A DNA stretch of 12,396 nt from the NCBI GenBank assembly GCA_017302355.1, contig JAFLDQ010000097.1, positions 1 to 12,396 on the forward strand, given 5' to 3'. Below are positions 7,006 to 12,396 of the stretch, in pieces; the stretch's first letter is position 1, and each line of letters begins with the position of its first letter. This DNA comes from Dechloromonas sp. (GTDB lineage: Bacteria; Pseudomonadota; Gammaproteobacteria; Burkholderiales; Rhodocyclaceae). The translations under genes were made by a program, and so were the position numbers. The notes beneath the pieces were generated by a model. That model made no database searches and was not told where the DNA came from. It saw only the letters and a list, made by a program, of their open reading frames with translations.

Positions 7006-7236
7006 ATGTCAAGGCTTCTGAAAATTGCCGCGTCGCTCATCGTGCTTTCAAGCCTGACCGCGTGCACGGTGATTCCGCCCCAGGTTGCCTACACCGGACC
7101 CAGCGTCGGCATCGTGACCGTTGGTCCGGCACCCTATTACCGGGGTTCCGGCCGGCACCATGCTTCGCCTGCACACGGACACGGCTACGGGCATGGCCAT
7201 GGCCACGGCTACGGGCATGGCCATCGCCAGTGGTGA
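7006..7236 (+). CDS. small His/Gly-repeat lipoprotein
   Basis: This 76-residue protein opens with a lipoprotein signal: MSRLLK, a hydrophobic stretch, then the lipobox LTAC with Cys20 as the lipidation site. The mature part is about 57 residues, probably anchored in the outer membrane and facing the periplasm. It ends in two copies of an eight-residue unit, GHGYGHGH, followed by RQW. Clustered histidines of this kind can bind Ni, Zn or Cu, so metal buffering or delivery is possible, but no named family is recognised. GGGGAA (6995-7000) five bases before the ATG supports the start. It is transcribed divergently from the STAND operon and has no visible functional tie to it. Real gene likely; function unknown. 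Confidence 0.75.
   Translation: MSRLLKIAASLIVLSSLTACTVIPPQVAYTGPSVGIVTVGPAPYYRGSGRHHASPAHGHGYGHGHGHGYGHGHRQW
7177..7224 (+). repeat. 24-bp tandem duplication (two copies) in the lipoprotein gene
   Basis: Bases 7177-7200 and 7201-7224 are identical except at one position (A7179 versus C7203). Each copy encodes GHGYGHGH. The near-perfect identity at synonymous positions points to a recent in-frame duplication. Confidence 0.9.
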
Positions 7237-7430
7237 TCGCCGCCGGAAGCGGCCCGCACGGTCACCCGCCTGACGCAGCGGGAGCGCGCCGGGCGACCGG
7301 GCAGCGTCGGGGGGCTGGCCTCATCGGCCAAACAGCGTTAGATTAGCTCCCGTCCCAGGCGGCACCGGCCTGGCGAGCGGCTGGCGCCAGGGCGCCATCC
7401 CTGTCCTTCCTTCTCCTACGACCGGCCACC

Positions 7431-9296
7431 ATGAATACCTCCGACCGTGACGACCGCTGGCATGAGGCCGTCGATCTGTTGTGTTCCGCCTGCGCCTCCC
7501 AGATTCTCGAGGGCATTTCCTTTGCCGATTTCCACGTCCGCATGGCGGGCATGCTCGAAACCCTGCTGAAGACGACAACGGTCCCTGACACAGCGCGCGC
7601 GCCGGAGTTCCTCAGGCACATGGCAACGGTCGTTGCGCTGGAAATCTGGAACGCCACGCCGATCCCCGAGAACCACTTTCGCCCACGCAAGCAGCCGCGA
7701 CCGGAGCGCAACGCACCGTGCCTGTGCGGTTCCGGACTCAAGTTCAAGCAGTGCTGCGGCGCGGTCAACACCCCGACGCTGGGCATTTCCGAGGAATTCA
7801 TGCTGGCCAAGGTGTTGATGCTGTTTCCCCGCAACCGGCTGTCCGAATTGCCTATCCTCGACCTGCACCCGGACGCGCTGGCCCTGGTGGCCGACGAGTG
7901 GCGGCGCTGCGGCCGCGAGAAAGATGCCATCGCCCTGCTGGAAACCCTGTTCGTGCATCTGCCGAGGCTCGACGAACGCGCCGAGGGCGCGGCTGACATG
8001 CTGCTCGGCATCTACCTGGACACCAACGCGCCGCGCAAGAAACAGAAGTTCATCGAAGCGCTGAAGGCGGCCCCCGACAAGACGCTGGCTTCGACCGGAT
8101 GGCAGCGCCAGACCACCGTCCTCAGCGACCGTGGCGACTACGCCGGCGCGTGGGCGGCGTTTCGCGAGGCGCAGCGCCGGACGCCGAATGCGCCATCGCT
8201 GTCGCACCTGGAAATCCTGGTGCTGGTCTCGGAAGGCCGGCGCAATGAAGCGCGCGCCCGGGCCGCTTTCTGGTCGGCCAGACTGGCGCGCGACCCGAAA
8301 TACGACCACCGCGAGCTGATCGCCCTGCTCCACGACCTGGCCGATGGCGGGGACGACAGCACGCTCCGCTCGCTGGCGGCGATACGCAGCCCGCTGTCGC
8401 AGCTGGCCGAAACCATCGACCGCTGGCCGGCGCCGGCCTGCGCCTACACGCTGGCGGGCGGTGTCGAACTGGCGCCGAATGCCAGGCTGGCAGCCTGCGA
8501 AAGAAAGTGGATGGACTTGCGCGATGGCGCGCTCAGCAACGGGAGATGGCTCGACTTTCTGACGCGGGAGCCGCTGGCCGGGCAGTCCTTCCAGGTGTTG
8601 TGCGATTGCCGGAAAATCCTTCACATGCTGCCGGAATCCCTGCCCGGCAGCAACGACGCGCTCACCCGCCGCCTGCTGGAACGTGGCGAAATGCTGCGCC
8701 GGACTGTGCTCGGCAGACTGCATGCGCTCGACAGGGAACTGGCCTGGGGCTTTCTCGGCAACCGCCCGCTGCTGATGCTGGTCGCCTCCTTCGTCGAGCA
8801 GTTCGCCGCCGCCCGACCTGCGGAAACCCTCGATCTGCTGCGCTGGAGCGTTGGCGTCGCCAACCCCAGGGACAACACGGGCCTCCGGGAATTCCTGCTG
8901 CATACGCTGGTGGCCGAAGGGTTGGCCGACGAGGCGATCGTCGTCGCCGCCCGTTACCCGGACGACTTCGCTTCCACCGAATATGCCCGCGTGCTGGCAT
9001 TTTTCGCGGCCGGCCGCCTGTCCGAGGCGGAAGCGGCGCTGCAGCAGGCTGCCGCCCGCTGGCCCAGGGTCTGGAAGACGCTACACGCCGCGAACCCCAG
9101 CGCGCCGCGCCCCACCGGGCCGGGCATCACCGTTGGCGGCGCCGAAGAGGCCTACGAGTACCGCCGGTGCCATCTTGACCTGTGGCGGTCCACCGGGGCG
9201 CTCCGCTGGGGCGCCGGGATCAGGGTCGGCGCCAGGGCCGCCGCCGGAAGAGCCGTCGCCAGACCGGAAGATGAGACGAACGGGAAGCTGCCCTGA
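7431..9296 (+). CDS. SEC-C zinc-motif protein with TPR-like helical body
   Basis: This 621-residue cytoplasmic protein has no signal peptide. A SEC-C motif lies at 91-110, PERNAPCLCGSGLKFKQCCG, with Cys97, Cys99, Cys108 and Cys109 spaced as in the zinc-binding tail of SecA. In SecA this motif binds SecB and ribosomes; in other proteins its role is often unknown. An N-terminal helical segment (1-80) precedes it. Residues from about 135 to 280 are helix pairs with a TPR feel (DEWRRCGREKDAIALLETLF; RGDYAGAWAAFREAQRRTPNA), and helices continue to about 560. The last 40 residues are Arg/Ala/Gly-rich and look disordered. The ATG is the first in frame, but no clear Shine-Dalgarno site precedes it. 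It stands alone, with gaps of about 200 bp on each side. SEC-C call firm; biological role unknown. Confidence 0.85.
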   Translation: MNTSDRDDRWHEAVDLLCSACASQILEGISFADFHVRMAGMLETLLKTTTVPDTARAPEFLRHMATVVALEIWNATPIPENHFRPRKQPRPERNAPCLCGSGLKFKQCCGAVNTPTLGISEEFMLAKVLMLFPRNRLSELPILDLHPDALALVADEWRRCGREKDAIALLETLFVHLPRLDERAEGAADMLLGIYLDTNAPRKKQKFIEALKAAPDKTLASTGWQRQTTVLSDRGDYAGAWAAFREAQRRTPNAPSLSHLEILVLVSEGRRNEARARAAFWSARLARDPKYDHRELIALLHDLADGGDDSTLRSLAAIRSPLSQLAETIDRWPAPACAYTLAGGVELAPNARLAACERKWMDLRDGALSNGRWLDFLTREPLAGQSFQVLCDCRKILHMLPESLPGSNDALTRRLLERGEMLRRTVLGRLHALDRELAWGFLGNRPLLMLVASFVEQFAAARPAETLDLLRWSVGVANPRDNTGLREFLLHTLVAEGLADEAIVVAARYPDDFASTEYARVLAFFAAGRLSEAEAALQQAAARWPRVWKTLHAANPSAPRPTGPGITVGGAEEAYEYRRCHLDLWRSTGALRWGAGIRVGARAAAGRAVARPEDETNGKLP

Positions 9297-9359
9297 TCCC
9301 GCCACGCCACCCGGTCATGGTGCGGTAGCGCGATGCGGGCCGATCTCACGGAGGTCCAT

Positions 9360-9390
9360 GCGCGTGCCTGTCATCCGGCACGCGCCGTGC
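9360..9390 (+). other. two competing hairpins between the SEC-C and lipoprotein genes
   Basis: GCGCGTGCC (9360-9368) is the exact reverse complement of GGCACGCGC (9377-9385), giving a 9-bp stem with an 8-base loop. An alternative stem, GCACG (9378-9382) with CGTGC (9386-9390), uses part of the same bases, so both cannot form at once. GGGTTTGCG follows. It lies 63 bp past the SEC-C stop and may serve as that gene's terminator, although the T-run is short. A further small hairpin is at 9443-9456 (ATCGG/CCGAT). Confidence 0.4.
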
Positions 9391-9538
9391 GGGTTTGCGC
9401 CGGCCCGGGAATGCGCCGTCATGGCGCCGCCTTGCGAAGACGATCGGCAAACCGATGTCAATGAAGTCACAGTTGCGTAGCCACGGTCTTTGCGGCTTCG
9501 TGTTCATCGCTGTCCCATCCCCACTGGAGATCAACACC

Positions 9539-9886
9539 ATGAAGATTCATCTACTTGCCATTTCAGCCTTCCTTGCCCTGACCGTTTCCGCCTGTGGCGA
9601 CGATGCCGCCAAGAAAGCCCAGCCAGCCAAGGCAGCCGCGGAGGCGGTGCAGAAGGCTGACGAAGCGGCCAGGAAGGCCGGAGCCGCCGTTGGCGCGGCG
9701 GCCGAAACCGCCAAGGAAGCTGGCAAGGAAGCGGTCGCCGCGACCAAGGAAGCTGGCAAGGAGGCCGTCGAGGCCACCAAGGAGGCCGGCAAGGAGATCG
9801 TCGTCAAGGCGGCCGACGCGACCAAGGAAGCTGCCGAGGCCACCAAGGAAGCCGCCGACAGGACCAAGGCTGCGGTCGGAAAATAA
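9539..9886 (+). CDS. small Lys/Glu/Ala-rich lipoprotein with 11-residue repeats
   Basis: This 115-residue protein starts with a signal peptide and lipobox VSAC, with Cys19 as the lipidation site, followed by GDD. The mature chain is almost wholly Ala, Lys, Glu, Thr and Gly and should form a long amphipathic helix. Three successive 11-residue units are clear at 58-68, 69-79 and 80-90 (TKEAGKEAVEA type), followed by shorter seven-residue units (TKEAAEA, TKEAADR). This resembles LEA-like and apolipoprotein-like helices, which may protect or bridge membranes, but composition alone can mislead. The ATG at 9539 is chosen over upstream in-frame starts because GGAG lies nine bases before it and the signal peptide begins there. 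A strong terminator follows, so it is probably a single-gene transcript. Function unknown. Confidence 0.82.
   Translation: MKIHLLAISAFLALTVSACGDDAAKKAQPAKAAAEAVQKADEAARKAGAAVGAAAETAKEAGKEAVAATKEAGKEAVEATKEAGKEIVVKAADATKEAAEATKEAADRTKAAVGK
9710..9808 (+). repeat. 33-bp imperfect tandem repeats in the lipoprotein gene
   Basis: Three 33-base units (9710-9742, 9743-9775, 9776-9808) encode 11-residue repeats beginning A/T-KEAGKE. The first two are the most alike; the third diverges after its first seven codons. Confidence 0.75.
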
Positions 9887-9904
9887 TCGCCGTCGCACCG
9901 CAGG

Positions 9905-9938
9905 GCCGGGCCGAGGGGCGACCCCGGCCCGGCTTTCC
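9905..9938 (+). terminator. intrinsic terminator of the small lipoprotein gene
   Basis: GCCGGGCC (9905-9912) pairs with GGCCCGGC (9926-9933). Inside these, GGGG (9915-9918) pairs with CCCC (9922-9925) around loop CGA, leaving a two-base bulge (GA). TTTCC follows at once. The stem is 12 bp and very GC-rich, and it starts 18 bases after the TAA at 9886. A second small hairpin, TTGCGT/ACGCAA (9941-9956), follows. Confidence 0.75.
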
Positions 9939-9992
9939 TGTTGCGTGCGGACGCAAGCGTTACGGCCAGCAGACCGCGCCGGCATCTTCGGG

Positions 9993-9998
9993 TAAGAT
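9993..9998 (+). promoter_or_regulatory. candidate -10 element of parC
   Basis: TAAGAT matches the sigma70 -10 consensus at four to five positions depending on alignment and lies 57 bases before the parC ATG, in the short gap between the terminator and the gene. No good -35 is visible 16-18 bases upstream, so the call is tentative. Confidence 0.3.
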
Positions 9999-10008
9999 CG
10001 CGGCCACC

Positions 10009-10059
10009 ATGCACAGCCGGCTCCGTCCGGCCCATCGCCCGCGAACATTCCCGCCATGA
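10009..10059 (+). other. possible 16-codon leader ORF overlapping the parC start
   Basis: An ATG at 10009 opens a 16-residue frame ([16 protein letters not shown]) that ends in TGA at 10057-10059, overlapping the parC ATG (10056-10058) as ATGA. Neither start has a clear Shine-Dalgarno site, so translational coupling is conceivable. It may equally be chance; such a short frame carries no coding evidence of its own. Confidence 0.2.
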
Positions 10060-12389
10060 CCGATCAACTGAACCTCTTCGACAGCGGCGCCAGGCCGAAG
10101 GCCTCCGACCCGGCGACGCCCGAATTGCCGCCGGCCCTGCCGCCTTCGGCCAGCGGCCCGGCCGGCGACATTCCGTCGCCCGCCGATTACGCCGCCCGCC
10201 GCTACCTCGAATACGCGATGAGCGTCGTCACCGGCCGCGCCCTGCCCTCGGTGGCCGACGGCCAGAAGCCGGTGCAGCGCCGCATCCTGTATGCCATGCA
10301 CCGCATGGGCCTGTACCGAAGCCCGCGCCACGTCAAGTCGGCGCGCGTCGTCGGCGACGTGATCGGCAAGTACCACCCGCATGGCGATTCGTCGGTCTAT
10401 GACGCGATGGTGCGCATGGCGCAGGACTGGAGCCTGCGCTACCCGATCGTCGACGGTCAGGGCAACTTCGGCTCGCGCGACGGCGACAACGCGGCGGCGA
10501 TGCGCTACACCGAAGCCCGCCTGACGCCGATCGCCGAACTGTTGCTCGCCGAAATCGACGAGGGCACCGTCGACTGGAAGCCCAATTACGACGGCGCCAA
10601 CGACGAGCCCGCCCTGCTCCCGGCGCGCCTGCCCTTCGCGCTGCTCAACGGCGCGTCGGGGATCGCCGTCGGCATGGCGACCGAGATTCCCGCCCACAAC
10701 CTGCGCGAAATCGCCGTTGCCGCGGTCAACCTGGTAAAGAACCCGAATTTCAGCGAGGACAAGCTGCTGGCGCTGATTCCCGGCCCCGATTACCCCGGCG
10801 GCGCCCAGATCATTTCGACGCCCGAGGAGATCGCCGCCACCTATCGCAGCGGTCGCGGCAGCCTGCGCGTGCGCGCCCGCTGGAAGATCGAAAATCTGGC
10901 GCGCGGCCAGTGGAAGCTGGTCATCACCGAGCTGCCGCCGGGCGTCTCGACGGCAACGGTGATGTCGGAAATCGAAGCCTGCTCCAACCCGGTGGCCAGG
11001 GAAAAGGCCGGCAAGAAGGTGTTCACGCCGGAACAGCTCAATCTCAAGGCCGCCTTCCTCTCGGCGATTTCGGAAAGCGGCGTGCGCGACGAATCGGGCA
11101 AGGAACACGCGGTCCGTCTGGTCATCGAGCCGGCCAGTTCGCGCCAAGGGCAGGACGATCTCGTCCGCCTGCTGCTCGCCCACACCAGCCTGGAAACCAA
11201 CGCCGCGATCAACCTGACCGTCCTCGGCGTGAATGGCGCGCCGCGCCAGGCCTCGCTCCACGGCATGATCGCCGAGTGGTGCCGCTTCCGGCTGGCCACC
11301 GTCGAGCGCCGCACGCGCCACCGGCTGACCGCCGCCGAGAAGCGCATCCACATCCTCGAGGGGCGGCAGGCGATCCTGCTCGACATCGACCGCGTCATCA
11401 AGGTCATCCGCGAGTCGGACGACCCCAGGGCCGACCTGATGGCGCACTTCAACCTGTCGGCGATCCAGGCCGAGGACATCCTCGAAATCCGCCTGCGCCA
11501 GTTGGCGCGGCTGGAAGGCATCCGGATCGGCGAGGAACTGGCCAAGCTGCGCGAGGAAGCCGCGGCGCTGAACCATCTGCTGAGTTCGGATGAAGCGCTG
11601 CGCGCCTGCGTTGCCGGTGAGATCCGCGCCGACGCGAAGAAATATGGCGACGACCGGCGGACGCTGATCGAAGCGTCGGAGAAGGTCACGATGTCCGACG
11701 CCAAGACGGTTTCCATCGTCGACGAAGCGACGACGCTGATCGTCTCGAAGCACGGCTGGCTGCGTTCGCGCTCCGGCCACAACATCGATCCCGCGCAACT
11801 TGCCTTCCGTTCCGGCGACAGCCTGCTCGCCTGCCTGCCCTGCCGCACGGTCGACCACCTGATCCTGCTCGATACCAAGGGCCGCGCCTACTCGATCCCC
11901 GCGTCCGACATTCCCGGCGGCAAGGGCGACGGCGTTCCCGCGACCTCGCTGGCCGATTTCGTCGTCGGCGGCAAGCTGGCGCTGGCGCATGTCGTATCGC
12001 CCGAGCGCATCTACCTCGTCGCCGGCGACGGCGGCTACGGCTTCCGCTGCCGCGGCGAGGACTTCCTGTCGCGCGGCAAGGCCGGCAAGGCCTTCCTGAC
12101 CCTCGGCGAGGGCGAATCGCCGGCCGTCTTCATGCCCGCGCCGTCCGGCGGCGAGGTCGCCTGCCTGACCCGGGACGGCCGCGGCCTCGTCTTCCCGGTC
12201 GAGGAAATCCGCCTGCTGCCGCGCGGCCGCGGCCTCAAGCTGATCGACGCCAGCCCCGGCAGGACCGCTCTCGGCGAAATCGTCCCGGTGGTCGACGGCG
12301 CCGCCGGCCGGCTCAAGGGCGAGCGGCTGGAAGTCTGCCGAGGCAGCCGCGGCGCCAGGGGGCGGCCGGTGAGAGCCACGCGGCGGTAA
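10056..12389 (+). CDS. parC: DNA topoisomerase IV subunit A (ParC)
   Basis: This 777-residue protein is the DNA-cleaving subunit of topoisomerase IV, which with ParE unlinks daughter chromosomes. [16 protein letters not shown] (71-86), [14 protein letters not shown] (105-118) and [10 protein letters not shown] (147-156) are type IIA signatures; Tyr151 is the catalytic tyrosine next to Arg150. The quinolone-determining positions, E. coli Ser80 and Glu84, are Ser112 and Asp116, with no classic resistance change. A coiled-coil region (about 400-520) is followed by a C-terminal pinwheel (about 545-750) without a clear GyrA box, as expected for ParC rather than GyrA. Length is close to the 752 residues of E. 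coli ParC; the excess is mainly a Pro/Ala-rich N-terminal extension of about 40 residues. That extension starts MTDQLNLFD, which contains a pentapeptide like beta-clamp binding motifs. parE is not next to it in this window. No Shine-Dalgarno site precedes the ATG. Identification is firm. Confidence 0.97.
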   Translation: MTDQLNLFDSGARPKASDPATPELPPALPPSASGPAGDIPSPADYAARRYLEYAMSVVTGRALPSVADGQKPVQRRILYAMHRMGLYRSPRHVKSARVVGDVIGKYHPHGDSSVYDAMVRMAQDWSLRYPIVDGQGNFGSRDGDNAAAMRYTEARLTPIAELLLAEIDEGTVDWKPNYDGANDEPALLPARLPFALLNGASGIAVGMATEIPAHNLREIAVAAVNLVKNPNFSEDKLLALIPGPDYPGGAQIISTPEEIAATYRSGRGSLRVRARWKIENLARGQWKLVITELPPGVSTATVMSEIEACSNPVAREKAGKKVFTPEQLNLKAAFLSAISESGVRDESGKEHAVRLVIEPASSRQGQDDLVRLLLAHTSLETNAAINLTVLGVNGAPRQASLHGMIAEWCRFRLATVERRTRHRLTAAEKRIHILEGRQAILLDIDRVIKVIRESDDPRADLMAHFNLSAIQAEDILEIRLRQLARLEGIRIGEELAKLREEAAALNHLLSSDEALRACVAGEIRADAKKYGDDRRTLIEASEKVTMSDAKTVSIVDEATTLIVSKHGWLRSRSGHNIDPAQLAFRSGDSLLACLPCRTVDHLILLDTKGRAYSIPASDIPGGKGDGVPATSLADFVVGGKLALAHVVSPERIYLVAGDGGYGFRCRGEDFLSRGKAGKAFLTLGEGESPAVFMPAPSGGEVACLTRDGRGLVFPVEEIRLLPRGRGLKLIDASPGRTALGEIVPVVDGAAGRLKGERLEVCRGSRGARGRPVRATRR

Positions 12390-12396
12390 TTGCCGC

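Noticed and set aside
7177..7224. CRISPR-like or intergenic repeat
   Set aside because: The repeats are adjacent, without spacers, and lie in frame within a coding sequence.
7416..8903. 495-residue minus-strand frame opposite the SEC-C gene
   Set aside because: Composition is typical of an antisense shadow in GC-rich DNA, while the plus strand carries an intact SEC-C motif.
9395..9538. 48-residue N-terminal extension of the 11-residue-repeat lipoprotein
   Set aside because: It would bury the signal peptide and lipobox; ATG 9539 has GGAG at proper spacing.
9960..11990. 676-residue minus-strand frame opposite parC
   Set aside because: parC is certain on the plus strand; the reverse frame is long only because stops are rare at this GC content.
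1..12396. tRNA, rRNA, insertion sequence or prophage integrase
   Set aside because: No cloverleaf, rRNA segment, transposase or integrase motif, or terminal inverted repeat was found in the window.

Overview
The window is GC-rich throughout, with strong G/C bias at third codon positions. The best-conserved gene, parC, reads like a betaproteobacterial topoisomerase IV subunit A. GC content, the small lipoproteins and the large STAND/WD40 gene together suggest a betaproteobacterium of the Rhodocyclales/Accumulibacter type. That assignment is an inference from style; no rRNA or other marker is present.

Layout, left to right. (1) 1-630, plus strand: the 3' end of a UvrD/Rep-type (superfamily 1) helicase whose start lies outside the window. 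(2) 732-6758, minus strand: a three-gene block read right to left. It begins with a DUF4062-like + SIR2-like protein (5208-6758). A 4-bp ATGA overlap leads to a 1150-residue nSTAND NTPase with a transmembrane segment and about 14 WD40 repeats (1759-5211). After a roughly 100-bp hairpin-rich gap comes a DUF3616 beta-propeller protein (732-1655). (3) 6759-7005: a divergent intergenic region with a plausible promoter for the block. (4) 7006-7236, plus: a tiny His/Gly-repeat lipoprotein. (5) 7431-9296, plus: a 621-residue SEC-C zinc-motif protein with a TPR-like helical body. (6) 9539-9886, plus: a small Lys/Glu/Ala-rich lipoprotein made of 11-residue repeats, followed by a strong intrinsic terminator. 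(7) 10056-12389, plus: complete parC.

The most interesting part is the minus-strand block. The DUF4062-like module, as remembered from the family, is often fused to the front of nSTAND-WD40 proteins. Here it is on a separate, translationally coupled polypeptide that also carries a SIR2-like domain. This looks like a two-component version of a STAND conflict or antiphage system, with effector plus adaptor in one protein and a switch plus sensor in the other. The SIR2-like domain keeps the histidine and the C-terminal core motif. It has lost the canonical GAGxS glycine loop and the Asn of the TNYD motif, so an NADase role is doubtful. The helicase, SEC-C protein and parC look like ordinary background genes. 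Once the genes are placed, no gene-free stretch exceeds 300 bases.
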